DNA of 64,000 nt. It comes from Modestobacter sp. L9-4 (GTDB taxonomy: Bacteria > Actinomycetota > Actinomycetes > Mycobacteriales > Geodermatophilaceae). The translations under genes were made by a program, and so were the position numbers. The DNA is taken from positions 434,001 to 498,000 of the forward strand of contig NZ_CP077800.1 of the NCBI RefSeq assembly GCF_019112525.1, read 5' to 3'. A model generated the notes under the pieces. It was not told the origin of the DNA and searched no databases. It was given only the letters and a program-made list of their open reading frames with translations. This document shows, in pieces, positions 50,144 to 57,956 of the stretch (its first letter is position 1; every line of letters begins with the position of its first letter).

Positions 50144-50692
50144 TCAGGCCTCGGTGGTCTCCGCGACCACGGCCGGGTCGCCGCCGAAGACGCCGGCAGC
50201 GACCTCGCGGCGGGCGTCGGTGAGCCACAGGTACTGCCGGTGGGCCTGGTCGATGAGCGACTCGACGAGCACCGGGTCGATCCGGCGGTCCACCGTCGCG
50301 GCGATCCGCAGCGTCTCGAAGCCGCTGCGCTTGCCGCGCACCGCCGAGGCGAGGAACTCGAACTCGACCAGCCCGGACAGCGGCGACCGGGTCAGCACGT
50401 GGCCGTTGAGCTTGAGCCGGCTGGCCTTCTCCGCGATCCAGACCGCGACCTGCTTGTACTGGCGCACCGGCAGCTCGAGCGCCCCCGCGATCGCGGTCAG
50501 GTCCGTCTTCTCCTGGCGCAGCTCGTCCAGCAGCTGCCGCAGACCCGCCTCGTGCACGCTCCCCCGGTTGGCCCCGATCATCCGGGTGACCAGCTCGATG
50601 CCACCGGCCGCCGAGGCGATGTGGTCGTTGAGGTAGACGGCGAGCAGCTCGGGGTGGGCGACCGCACCGGTCGGGGCCGGGGACTGGGACAC
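50144..50692 (-). CDS. Hypothetical helical protein, possibly ferritin-like
   Basis: A 182-residue, mostly helical protein. HPELLAVYLNDHIASAAGGIELVTRMI and LLDELRQEKTDLTAIAGALELP suggest an early helix pair; later VEFEFLASAVRGKRSGFETLRIAA and VESLIDQAHRQYLWLTDARREVAAGVFG complete a likely four-helix bundle. The E/H distribution hints at a ferritin-like fold without a clear metal site, so this is tentative. GTG 50692 has GAGGAG 5 bases upstream; the longer frame is rejected. It follows a small membrane protein gene on the same strand after 77 bases. Confidence 0.78.
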   Translation of the reverse strand: MSQSPAPTGAVAHPELLAVYLNDHIASAAGGIELVTRMIGANRGSVHEAGLRQLLDELRQEKTDLTAIAGALELPVRQYKQVAVWIAEKASRLKLNGHVLTRSPLSGLVEFEFLASAVRGKRSGFETLRIAATVDRRIDPVLVESLIDQAHRQYLWLTDARREVAAGVFGGDPAVVAETTEA

Positions 50693-50769
50693 AGGGACTC
50701 CTCGCAGGTGGTGCCGGATCGGCCGGGTCATCATCCCCCGCGCACACCGCCCACGGAACCGGGAGATCA

Positions 50770-50985
50770 TCAGCGCCGGTTGCGGCGGCTCCAGCTGGTC
50801 CACGAGTAGTCGGTCGCCAGCGGGTTCACGACCTCGGCGTCCCGGCGGCTCTCCCGCACCTGGGACCAGACGTCGGAGTGGTGGGCCACCCGGGTGGACC
50901 GACGGCGCGCGGCCGCGTCCATCCGCCAGGCCGCGACCAGCACGGCGAGGACCACCAGCCCGACGACTCCCCAGACGACGCCCAT
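50770..50985 (-). CDS. Small single-pass membrane protein
   Basis: A 71-residue protein: MGVVWGVVGLVVLAVLVAAW forms an N-terminal membrane helix, followed by a basic stretch (RMDAAARRRSTR) and a polar cytoplasmic tail ending in SWSRRNRR. The positive residues place the tail inside. No family recognised. The gene is divergent from the XRE-MurA fusion, the two starts being 73 bp apart, so they share a promoter region that contains the palindrome at 51030. Confidence 0.75.
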   Translation of the reverse strand: MGVVWGVVGLVVLAVLVAAWRMDAAARRRSTRVAHHSDVWSQVRESRRDAEVVNPLATDYSWTSWSRRNRR

Positions 50986-51029
50986 GCCGCATGGTGACAG
51001 ACCGGACGGCCACGGCCACCCCGTGCAAC

Positions 51030-51045
51030 ATCTCATCTGTGAGAT
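51030..51045. promoter_or_regulatory. Perfect palindrome upstream of the XRE-MurA fusion (putative operator)
   Basis: ATCTCA and TGAGAT are exact inverted copies around four bases, ending 13 bases before the fusion's ATG. TATCCT (51045-51050) may be the -10 element, so the mRNA may be leaderless and the operator would overlap the promoter. The best candidate binder is the XRE domain of the fusion itself. Confidence 0.6.
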
Positions 51046-51058
51046 ATCCTCTGTCCCG

Positions 51059-52603
51059 ATGACGATCACCGAGGAAGCGACCGGTCAGTCCCTGCGCCAG
51101 ATCGGCACCCTGGTGCGCGATGCCCGGCGCCACCACGGGCTCACCCAGTTACAGCTCGCCGAGCGACTGGGCACCAGCCAGAGCGCCATCGCCCGCATCG
51201 AGCAGGGCAACCAGAACCTGACCCTGGAGCTGCTCGGCCGGCTGTCGGCGGCGCTGGACAGCGAGCTCATCACCGTCGGCCGCTCCGGCCCGACCCACCT
51301 GCGAGTCAGCGGCGGCACCCCGCTGTCGGGCAGCGTCACGGTGAAGAGCTCCAAGAACGCCGCGGTCGCCCTGCTGTGCGCCTCGCTGCTCAACCGCGGC
51401 CGGACGACGCTGCGCAACGTCTCCCGCATCGTCGAGGTCGACCGCATCCTCGCCGTCCTCACCTCGATCGGCGTCCAGGCCACCTGGGACGCCGCCGGCC
51501 GCGACCTCACCCTCGTCGTCCCCGCGGAGCTGGACCTGGCCGCGATCGACGCCGACGCCGCGCGCCGCACCCGCAGCATCATCATGTTCCTGGGCCCGCT
51601 GCTGCACCGCGCCGAGGAGTTCGAGCTGCCCTACGCCGGCGGCTGCGACCTCGGCACCCGCACCATCGAGCCGCACATGATCGCGCTGCGGCACTTCGGC
51701 CTGCAGATCGAGGCGCACGCCGGTGAGTACCACGCCACGGTCACCCGCCCGGAGGCCCGCGACCGCGCCATCGTGCTGACCGAGCGCGGCGACACCGTCA
51801 CCGAGAACGCCCTGCTGGCCGCCGCCCGGCACGACGGGACCACGACGATCCGCAACGCCAGCTCCAACTACATGGTCCAGGACCTGTGCCTGTACCTGGA
51901 GAAGCTCGGCGTCGGCATCTCCGGCTTCGGGACGACGACGCTGGTGGTCACCGGCGCACCGGTGCTCGACGCCGACGTCGACTACACGATCTCCGAGGAC
52001 CCGGTCGAGGCGATGAGCCTGCTGACCGCCGGCATCGTGACCGGGTCGGAGTTGACCGTGCGCCGGGCGCCGATCGAGTTCCTGGAGATCGAGCTGGCGA
52101 CGCTGACCGAGATGGGCCTGCGCTACGACCTGTCTGCGGAGTACGCCGCCGACAACGGCCGCACCCGGCTGGTCGACATCACGCTGCACCCCTCGCAGCT
52201 GCGGGCGCCGATCGACAAGATCCACCCGATGCCGTTCCCGGGCCTCAACATCGACAACCTGCCGTTCTTCGCCGTCATCGCCGCCACCGCGACCGGCGAG
52301 ACCGTGATCCACGACTGGGTCTACGACAACCGGGCGATCCACCTGTCCGACCTGACCCGCCTGGGTGCCGACGTCCGGCTGCTCGACCCGCACCGCGTGC
52401 TGGTCAACGGCCCCACCCGCTGGTCGGGTGCGGAGATCGTCTGCCCGCCGGCGCTGCGGCCCGCGGTGGTCATCCTGCTGGCGATGCTGGCCGCCAAGGG
52501 CGACTCGGTGCTGCGCAACGTCGACATCATCGCCCGCGGCTACGAGCAGCTCTACGAGCGCCTCGTGGAGATGGGCGCCCAGATCGAGGTCTTCACCGAC
52601 TGA
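51059..52603 (+). CDS. XRE helix-turn-helix domain fused to MurA-like enolpyruvyl transferase
   Basis: A 514-residue fusion. Residues 12-66 are an XRE DNA-binding domain (IGTLVRDARRHHGLTQLQLAE, LGTSQSAIARIEQG). Residues 80-510 form an EPSP-synthase fold closest to UDP-GlcNAc enolpyruvyl transferase MurA, first step of peptidoglycan precursor synthesis. Key residues are kept: Lys99-Asn100 (MurA Lys22-Asn23), Cys196 in AGGCDLGTR (Cys115) with Arg201 (Arg120), Asp399 (Asp305), Arg425 in VYDNRAIH and Arg493 in IARGYE. The MurA segment DRIEAGTF is altered to EDPVEAMS, so substrate use may differ. It may be a transcription factor that senses UDP-sugars, an enzyme, or both. Confidence 0.93.
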   Translation: MTITEEATGQSLRQIGTLVRDARRHHGLTQLQLAERLGTSQSAIARIEQGNQNLTLELLGRLSAALDSELITVGRSGPTHLRVSGGTPLSGSVTVKSSKNAAVALLCASLLNRGRTTLRNVSRIVEVDRILAVLTSIGVQATWDAAGRDLTLVVPAELDLAAIDADAARRTRSIIMFLGPLLHRAEEFELPYAGGCDLGTRTIEPHMIALRHFGLQIEAHAGEYHATVTRPEARDRAIVLTERGDTVTENALLAAARHDGTTTIRNASSNYMVQDLCLYLEKLGVGISGFGTTTLVVTGAPVLDADVDYTISEDPVEAMSLLTAGIVTGSELTVRRAPIEFLEIELATLTEMGLRYDLSAEYAADNGRTRLVDITLHPSQLRAPIDKIHPMPFPGLNIDNLPFFAVIAATATGETVIHDWVYDNRAIHLSDLTRLGADVRLLDPHRVLVNGPTRWSGAEIVCPPALRPAVVILLAMLAAKGDSVLRNVDIIARGYEQLYERLVEMGAQIEVFTD

Positions 52604-53333
52604 GCGGTGACCCCGGTCCCGTCGGGGCACCCAGCAGCGACCGGCACGCCTCGAGGCCGGTCACCTCGACGGGGTACCGGGGCGCCACCGCCGACCAGTC
52701 CTGCGCGGTGAGCCGCAGCCGCTGCAGGACCTCCGGGCCGGTGGCGCCGGCGCGCACGCGCAGCCCGTCGGCCCGGTACCCCAGCTTATCGGAGACCCGC
52801 AGCGAGCGGCCGTTGTCCAGCGACGCCTCGGAGGTGGCCCACCGCGCCCCGAGCCCGCCGAACGCCAGGTGCAGCACCGCCGCCCGCATCTCGGTGCCCA
52901 CGCCGGCGTCCCGGTGGCCGGGGACCACCCACGACCCGGTAGCCACCTCGCGGGTCCCGGCGAGGTCCTGAGCCCGGAGGTTGACCATCCCGACCACCTG
53001 GCCGCGCTGCAGCGCCACCAGGTGCAGTTGCCACGAGTCGGCGTGCAGCGACCCGAACGACGACCAGAACGTCTGCAGGGTCCGGCGGGCCCGCTCGACC
53101 GGGCTGTCCGTCGCGACGGCGAGGAAGGGGATGGTGGTCTCCAGCGGCCCGTTGCCGGCCACCCTGACGAGCGCGAAGAGCTCGTCGGGCGTCGGCGCCC
53201 GGACCTCGAGGCGGGGTGTGCGCAGCACGAGCTCCTGCACCGGCCAGATGTCGGAGGACGGGGTCACGCGCGGGTCGGAGGACTCGGTCACGGTCACCAC
53301 CGCAGTCAACGGCTCCCCGCCGGCGGCCCGCAT
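52593..53333 (-). CDS. GNAT-family N-acetyltransferase (RimJ/RimL-like)
   Basis: A 246-residue acetyltransferase. The GNAT fold spans about residues 40-200: LRTPRLEVRAPTPDELFALV, QLHLVALQRGQVVGMVNLRAQD, ATGSWVVPGHRDAGVGTEMRAAVLHLAF (acetyl-CoA loop R-D-A-G-V-G-T) and EASLDNGRSLRVSDKLGYR. This is the RimJ/RimL-like subgroup that acetylates N-termini or small amines. The start is uncertain: ATG 53333 is used, but in-frame GTG codons at 53300-53291 would remove an N-terminal tail. Its 3' end overlaps the convergent fusion gene by 11 bases. Confidence 0.85.
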   Translation of the reverse strand: MRAAGGEPLTAVVTVTESSDPRVTPSSDIWPVQELVLRTPRLEVRAPTPDELFALVRVAGNGPLETTIPFLAVATDSPVERARRTLQTFWSSFGSLHADSWQLHLVALQRGQVVGMVNLRAQDLAGTREVATGSWVVPGHRDAGVGTEMRAAVLHLAFGGLGARWATSEASLDNGRSLRVSDKLGYRADGLRVRAGATGPEVLQRLRLTAQDWSAVAPRYPVEVTGLEACRSLLGAPTGPGSPLSR

Positions 53334-53359
53334 CCGTGGCACCACCGAGGAACGGCGGG

Positions 53360-53881
53360 TCAGCCGTGCAGCAGGACGCTCACCCCGACGCAGGCCAGCG
53401 CCCACAGACCGCTGGCGAGGGTGCCGATGATGAAGCGCTCGGCGGCGACCGGGGCCTTGAGCTCGTTGAACCGGCCCAGCCCCTTGACCGCGACCAGCAC
53501 GGGCAGGCCCTCCTTGTACTGGGCCAGCACGACCGCGGCGACGGCCGTGCGCTCGAGCACCCCGATCCAGGTGCCGCCGCGCAGCACCTCGGGGTCCGAG
53601 GCGCGCCGGCGGTCCGGCCCGCGGTCGGGGTCGGCCGCGCGGAGCACGGCCGTGGTGACCGGCCCGCCCCCGAGGGCCGCCGCGCCGACCGACAGCAGGA
53701 CCCCGGCGGTCTCGACCTCGTCGCTGAGCCGACCGGTGCGCCAGGCGAGCGCGGCGGCCACCCCGAGCACGAGCACCAGGAACACCGCTCCCAGCGGGCT
53801 GCGGCGGCGGTCGCTGCGCGGGGTCAGCAGCGCCCCGGCGACGATGACCACCCCGAGCAGCACGAGCGCGGCGATGCTCAC
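53360..53881 (-). CDS. Hypothetical membrane protein next to SatD-like gene
   Basis: A 173-residue integral membrane protein with three to four helices: IAALVLLGVVIVAGALL, GAVFLVLVLGVAAALAW, ETAGVLLSVGAAALGGG and a C-terminal TLASGLWALACVGVSVLL. A hydrophilic segment with DPDRGPDRRRASDPEVLRGG lies in the middle, followed by GVLERTAVAAVVLAQYKEG. No family name is certain. GTG 53881 lies 7 bases after the stop of the SatD-like gene, so the two are co-transcribed; in streptococci SatD is likewise followed by a membrane protein (SatE), which supports a functional pair, though sequence relation to SatE is not shown. Confidence 0.78.
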   Translation of the reverse strand: MSIAALVLLGVVIVAGALLTPRSDRRRSPLGAVFLVLVLGVAAALAWRTGRLSDEVETAGVLLSVGAAALGGGPVTTAVLRAADPDRGPDRRRASDPEVLRGGTWIGVLERTAVAAVVLAQYKEGLPVLVAVKGLGRFNELKAPVAAERFIIGTLASGLWALACVGVSVLLHG

Positions 53882-53888
53882 CGGGCGC

Positions 53889-54473
53889 TCACCCCGCCGC
53901 CCGGGCGAGCAGCCGGACGGCGACCGGGCGCAGGTCGCGCTCGATCTCCCAGCCCCCGGCGGCCAGCCGCTGCCCCACCGCCTGCCGGGTGACCCCGAGC
54001 TCGGCCGCGGCCTCGACCTGGGTGCGGCCGGCCTCGACCCGCTCGATGGCCTCCCACGCCTGGACGCTGCGCCGCTCGACCAGCGCGGCGAGCGCGGTCA
54101 GCACCGCCTGGGCGTCGCCGGCCGGCTCGCCGACCACACCCCGGACGGCGATGCGCACCGGGCGCCGCTTGGCCGCCTCCACCGCGGCCCGGGCAGCGAG
54201 GAAGGCCGGACCGGCGCCGGCGCGGGTGCTGCTGGGCAGCGGGGTCTGCACCGGCCCGGCGCCGACGCCGATGCTCCAGTCGCCGTCGCGGACCAGCCGG
54301 CGCACCACGTCGACCACCGCCGCGGGGTCGTCCAGCACCCCCTGGAACTCGTCACCCGCCGTGCGCTCGAAGCGCAGCACGGTGGGCACCCCGGACAGCA
54401 CGCTCAGCGCACCGGGCACCCGGTCGGGGGCACGGCGACTGCCCTTCTGGTCGACGGTCAGCACGAACGGCAC
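53889..54473 (-). CDS. SatD-like protein with C-terminal helix-turn-helix
   Basis: A 194-residue protein. The N-terminal part (FVLTVDQKGSRRAPDRV, LRFERTAGDEFQGVLDDP, WSIGVGAGPVQTPLP, AFLAARAAVEAAKRRPVRIAV) follows the pattern of SatD, an acid-tolerance protein of streptococci with a nucleotide-cyclase-like fold; GDEF here is part of that pattern, not a c-di-GMP cyclase. The C-terminal 60 residues contain a helix-turn-helix (RTQVEAAAELGVTRQAVGQRLA). GTG 54473 is chosen; GTG 54464 is possible. It likely autoregulates through GCAAG half-sites upstream. Function unproven. Confidence 0.7.
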   Translation of the reverse strand: MPFVLTVDQKGSRRAPDRVPGALSVLSGVPTVLRFERTAGDEFQGVLDDPAAVVDVVRRLVRDGDWSIGVGAGPVQTPLPSSTRAGAGPAFLAARAAVEAAKRRPVRIAVRGVVGEPAGDAQAVLTALAALVERRSVQAWEAIERVEAGRTQVEAAAELGVTRQAVGQRLAAGGWEIERDLRPVAVRLLARAAG

Positions 54474-54476
54474 CCC

Positions 54477-54509
54477 GCAAGTCCAGCAGCTTGCACGGCT
54501 GAAAGCAAG
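54477..54509. promoter_or_regulatory. GCAAG/CTTGC half-sites before the SatD-like gene
   Basis: GCAAG (54477-54481), CTTGC (54490-54494) and GCAAG (54505-54509) form two overlapping inverted repeats with 8- and 10-base spacers, directly upstream of the start at 54473. Possible operator for the helix-turn-helix of the SatD-like protein. Confidence 0.35.
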
Positions 54510-54532
54510 GACCTGGCCTTGGCGGGTCGCGG

Positions 54533-54997
54533 TCAGGCGCCGGTGAGGGCGGGCGGGAAGCCGCCGGTGGCCACCGGCCCCCAGCGCTCGATCGTCACCC
54601 GCAGCAGCGACTTGCCCTGGCGCACCATCGCCGCCCGGTACTCGTCCCAGTCGGGGTGCTCGCCGCTGATCGCGCGGAAGTAGTCGACCAGCGGCTCGAC
54701 GGACTCGGGCAGGTCGAGGACCTCGGCGGTGCCGTCGACCTGCACCCAGGGGCCGTCGAAGTCGTCGGAGAGCACGCACAGCGACACCCGCGGGTCGCGC
54801 CGGGCGTTGACCACCTTGGCCCGCTGCGGGTAGGTGGAGACGACGACCCGCCCCGCCTCGTCGACGCCGCAGGTCACCGGGGACAACTGCGGGCCGCCGT
54901 CACCGCGGCGGGTCATCAGCAGGGCCTTGTGCCGGGGGCGGAGGAAGGCGAGCAGCTCGTCGCGCTCGACGCGGTCGGCGGTGGCGGTCTTCGGCAT
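54533..54997 (-). CDS. PPOX-class F420-dependent oxidoreductase-like protein
   Basis: A 154-residue split-barrel flavin/F420-binding protein of the pyridoxamine-5'-phosphate-oxidase-like superfamily. LLAFLRPRHKALLMTRRGDGGPQLSPVTCGVDEAGRVVVST contains the cofactor phosphate-binding residues, followed by YPQRAKVVNARRDPRVSLCVLSDDFDGPWVQVDGTAEV. Actinobacterial members bind F420 and reduce quinones, biliverdin or related molecules. ATG 54997 is the family start. It is monocistronic and divergent from the AI-2E family permease gene. Confidence 0.9.
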   Translation of the reverse strand: MPKTATADRVERDELLAFLRPRHKALLMTRRGDGGPQLSPVTCGVDEAGRVVVSTYPQRAKVVNARRDPRVSLCVLSDDFDGPWVQVDGTAEVLDLPESVEPLVDYFRAISGEHPDWDEYRAAMVRQGKSLLRVTIERWGPVATGGFPPALTGA

Positions 54998-55095
54998 GAG
55001 GGCAACCTACGACGCGGGTACGACGGTCCGCCGGACGCGGTGTGACCCCGGCCGTTCAGGACGTGCGCCGGCCCGGGATGTGCTGGGATCACCCC

Positions 55096-56478
55096 ATGCC
55101 CGACGACCGCTCCGCCGAGCCCACCGAACCCACTCCAGCCCCGGGCAGCGGAGCGACGAGCACCAGCGCCGACGAGGGTCCCGACAGCGCCAGCACCCGT
55201 GCTCCCGCACCGGGTCCCGACCGCACCCGCAAGATGCAGGCGGCGACCCGCAGCGTCGCCATCGCCTCGGCGCAGCTGATCCTCATCACCGTCGCCGTGG
55301 TCATCCTCGGCTACGTCTTCGGCATGCTGTGGGTGGTGCTGCTGCCGGTCACCCTCGGCCTGCTCTTCACCACGGTGATGTGGCCGGCGACCCGGTTCCT
55401 GCGCAACCACGGCTGGCCTCCGGCCCTGGCCGCGGCCACCGTGCTGCTGGTGTTCCTCGGCGCCATCGGCGGCACCTTCGCGGTGATCATCCCGCAGGTG
55501 GTCGACCAGGTGGAGGAGGTCGCGAACCAGTTCAGCGGCGGTCTGCAGGAGGTGCAGAACTGGGCGGCCGGGCCCCCCTTCAACCTCGACGACGACCAGC
55601 TGGGCAACGCCGTCCAGACGCTGATCGACCGGGTGCAGAGCAACGCCACCCAGATCGCGGGCTACGCCGCGAGCACCGCGGCGACCGTCGGCAACATCCT
55701 GCTCAACCTGGTGCTGGCGCTGCTGCTGTCCTTCTTCTTCCTCAAGGACGGCCCCAAGTGGGTGCCGTGGCTGGCCGCGCAGACCGGCCCGCGGGCGGCA
55801 CCCCACGTGGCGGCGCTGTCGGTGAAGGTCTGGTCGACGCTGTCGGAGTTCATCCGCCAGCAGGCGCTGGTCGGGTTCGTCGACGCGTTCTTCATCGGCC
55901 TGGGGCTGTGGATCGTCGGCGTCCCGCTGGTGCTGCCGCTGGCCGTGCTGACCTTCTTCGGCGCGTTCGTGCCGATCATCGGTGCGTTCACCGCCGGCGC
56001 CTTCGCGGTGCTGATCGCCCTGGTGACCGTCGGCTTCACCAAGGCGCTGATCATCCTGGGCGTCGTCGTGGCGGTGCAGCAGCTCGAGGGCAACGTGCTC
56101 CAGCCGATCATCCAGGGCCGTGGGCTGAACCTGCACGCCGCCGTGGTCATCCTCGCGGTCACCGCCGGGGGCAGCCTGTTCGGCATCATCGGTGCGTTCC
56201 TGTCGGTGCCGGTGGCCGCGCTGATCGCCGTGTTCTACCGCTACGGCCGCGACATCCTCGACGGGCTCACCCCCGAGGTCGCCGCCGACGGCACCAGCCA
56301 GCAGCTGGCCGGGGACTCCTCCGGTGCCCAGCTGGTGCGCCGGCAGGCGGAGAAGGTCGACAGCGAGCCGATGGTCAACCCCGACTCCGACGGCGCCGAG
56401 GACGCCGGCACCACCGCCGAGGGCCGCCGGGTCGGGCTCATCGGGAATGCCGCGCGCCACCTGCGCCTTCACCGCTGA
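55096..56478 (+). CDS. AI-2E family transporter
   Basis: A 460-residue AI-2E (TqsA/YdiK-like) membrane protein with about eight helices. Residues 1-55 are a Pro/Ser-rich cytoplasmic tail. Typical features are LPVTLGLLFTTVMWPATRFL, the long extracytoplasmic-type loop after IIPQVVDQVEEVANQF, LSFFFLKDGPKWVPW, LVGFVDAFFIGLGLW and the conserved VQQLEGNVLQPIIQGRGLNLHAAVVILAV. The family includes autoinducer-2 exporters and Na+/H+ antiporters, so the substrate is open. ATG 55096 is in frame with the rest; an upstream ATG adds only non-typical residues. The PAC2 gene follows after 46 bases. Confidence 0.92.
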   Translation: MPDDRSAEPTEPTPAPGSGATSTSADEGPDSASTRAPAPGPDRTRKMQAATRSVAIASAQLILITVAVVILGYVFGMLWVVLLPVTLGLLFTTVMWPATRFLRNHGWPPALAAATVLLVFLGAIGGTFAVIIPQVVDQVEEVANQFSGGLQEVQNWAAGPPFNLDDDQLGNAVQTLIDRVQSNATQIAGYAASTAATVGNILLNLVLALLLSFFFLKDGPKWVPWLAAQTGPRAAPHVAALSVKVWSTLSEFIRQQALVGFVDAFFIGLGLWIVGVPLVLPLAVLTFFGAFVPIIGAFTAGAFAVLIALVTVGFTKALIILGVVVAVQQLEGNVLQPIIQGRGLNLHAAVVILAVTAGGSLFGIIGAFLSVPVAALIAVFYRYGRDILDGLTPEVAADGTSQQLAGDSSGAQLVRRQAEKVDSEPMVNPDSDGAEDAGTTAEGRRVGLIGNAARHLRLHR

Positions 56479-56524
56479 GAGCGCCCCGGCCACCCCGGAG
56501 GCAGTCGAACCAGGAGGAGACCCC

Positions 56525-57475
56525 GTGCCGCAGCGACCGGAGGACCTCGTCGAGGTCCTCCCCCCGGCCGAGCCGTTCCTCATCCGTGAGGCGTCGGTCA
56601 GCTCACCCGAGGAGCGCCGCGGGCTGGTGCTCGTCCACGACCTGGCCGGCGAGTTCGACGCCGCCCACGCCGGTGCGCTCGCCGGTGCGCACCTGCTCGA
56701 CGCCCTCCCCAACGAGGTGATCGCGCGCTTCGACGTCGACGCGCTGGTGGACTACCGCGGCCACCGGCCGCGGATCGTCTTCTCCGGCGACCGCTACGAG
56801 TCGATCGTCTCCCCCGAGATCGCGCTCTACGCCCTCGAGGACGACGCCGGGACGCCGTTCCTGCTGCTGCACGGCGCCGAGCCGGACTACGCCTGGGAGC
56901 GGTTCGTCGCCGCCGTCATGGGTCTGGTCGACCGGCTCGGGGTGACCTCGGTGGTCGCGCTGCACGCCTTCCCGATGCCGGTGCCGCACACCCGGCCGGT
57001 GACGGTCACCGCGCACGCCACACGCCGTCAGCTGATCGAGGCCTACCCGGTCTACTGGGGCGAGATGCGGGTGCCGGGCAGTGTCGGCGCCCTGCTGGAG
57101 CTGCGGCTCGGTGAGGCCGGCGTGGACGCGCTGGGTGTGGGCGCCCACGTGCCGCACTACCTGGCGCAGGCCACCTACCCGGCTGCCTCGCTCACCCTGC
57201 TCGAGCACCTGGAGAAGCTCACCGGGCTGCACGTGCCCACCGAGACGCTGCGCGAGGCTGCGGAGGCCAACCGCACCGAGGTCGACGAGCAGATCGCCCG
57301 GTCGAGTGAGAACACCGCCGTGGTGGCGCAGCTGGAGCAGCAGTTCGACGACTTCACCGCCTCGCGCGAGGACACCGGCCTGCTGGGCTTCGGCGGCCAG
57401 ATGCCCAGCGGCGAGGAGCTCGGTGCGCAGATCGAGCAGTTCCTCGCCGAGCAGGACGACAAGCCCACGGACTGA
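56525..57475 (+). CDS. PAC2-family protein
   Basis: A 316-residue member of the PAC2 family (relatives of archaeal/eukaryotic proteasome assembly chaperones; widespread in actinobacteria). Typical blocks: VLVHDLAGEFDAAHAG, VDYRGHRPRIVFSGDRYESIVSPEIALYAL, FLLLHGAEPDYAWERFVAAVMGLVDRLGV, TVTAHATRRQLI and GVGAHVPHYLAQATYP. The C-terminal 60 residues form an acidic coiled-coil-like region. Function in bacteria is not settled; an association with proteasome or ATP-grasp genes is not visible here. AGGAGG precedes GTG 56525. Probably co-transcribed with the upstream permease. Confidence 0.92.
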   Translation: MPQRPEDLVEVLPPAEPFLIREASVSSPEERRGLVLVHDLAGEFDAAHAGALAGAHLLDALPNEVIARFDVDALVDYRGHRPRIVFSGDRYESIVSPEIALYALEDDAGTPFLLLHGAEPDYAWERFVAAVMGLVDRLGVTSVVALHAFPMPVPHTRPVTVTAHATRRQLIEAYPVYWGEMRVPGSVGALLELRLGEAGVDALGVGAHVPHYLAQATYPAASLTLLEHLEKLTGLHVPTETLREAAEANRTEVDEQIARSSENTAVVAQLEQQFDDFTASREDTGLLGFGGQMPSGEELGAQIEQFLAEQDDKPTD

Positions 57476-57505
57476 CCGGCACGCCCGGCCCGCCGGTGCG
57501 CCCGC

Positions 57506-57862
57506 TCAGCGGGTGAGGCCGTCCAGCGGGTCGCCGACGTCCATCCGGGTCACCAGGCCGCCACGCAGCGCGTAGGTGTGCAGCACGGTGGCACCGCCCA
57601 GCAGGTCGCCGTCGGCGTCCCGCACGACCTGCTCGACGAGCACCTCGACCCGGCCGTCGGGCAGGTCGCGGACCCGCCGCGGGCGCATCGTCATGTCCAG
57701 GACCGCCCACTGGGCCAGCCAGTGCTCCCGTACCGCGTCCCGGCCCTGCAGCCGCCCGCCGTGCACCGGCTCGGGCCAGTCGACGTCGTCGGCCAGGTGT
57801 GCGACCAGGGCGTCGGCGTCCCGGGTGCCGAGTGCCGTGTAGAGCCCGGTGACGACGTCCAT
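57506..57862 (-). CDS. SnoaL/NTF2-like nuclear transport factor 2 fold protein
   Basis: A 118-residue single NTF2-like domain. VVTGLYTALGTRDADALVAHLADDVDWPEPVHGGRLQGRDAVREHWLAQW covers the helix pair and first strands; VEVLVEQVVRDADGDLL and VLHTYALRGGLVTRMDVG the sheet. The fold is used by small isomerases, dehydratases and binding proteins, and no catalytic assignment is possible. ATG 57862 is preferred, but an in-frame GTG at 57874 would add four residues. It lies after the hairpin that ends katA. Confidence 0.82.
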   Translation of the reverse strand: MDVVTGLYTALGTRDADALVAHLADDVDWPEPVHGGRLQGRDAVREHWLAQWAVLDMTMRPRRVRDLPDGRVEVLVEQVVRDADGDLLGGATVLHTYALRGGLVTRMDVGDPLDGLTR

Positions 57863-57892
57863 GACGAGCACGGTAGCCACCCCGGACGGCAC

Positions 57893-57927
57893 TGCGGGCC
57901 ACGACCGGGATCCGGTCGTGGCCCGCA
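57893..57927 (-). terminator. Hairpin terminator after katA
   Basis: Perfect 16-bp arms (57893-57908 and 57912-57927) with a 3-base centre, between the katA stop at 57957 and the next minus-strand start. Confidence 0.75.
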
Positions 57928-57956
57928 GGTGGCGCCGGGGCCTGGGCCCCGTCAGG

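Noticed and set aside
54098..54355. GDEF in the SatD-like protein as a diguanylate cyclase
   Set aside because: The context is TAGDEFQG, the protein is far too short for a GGDEF domain and the surrounding motifs do not match.
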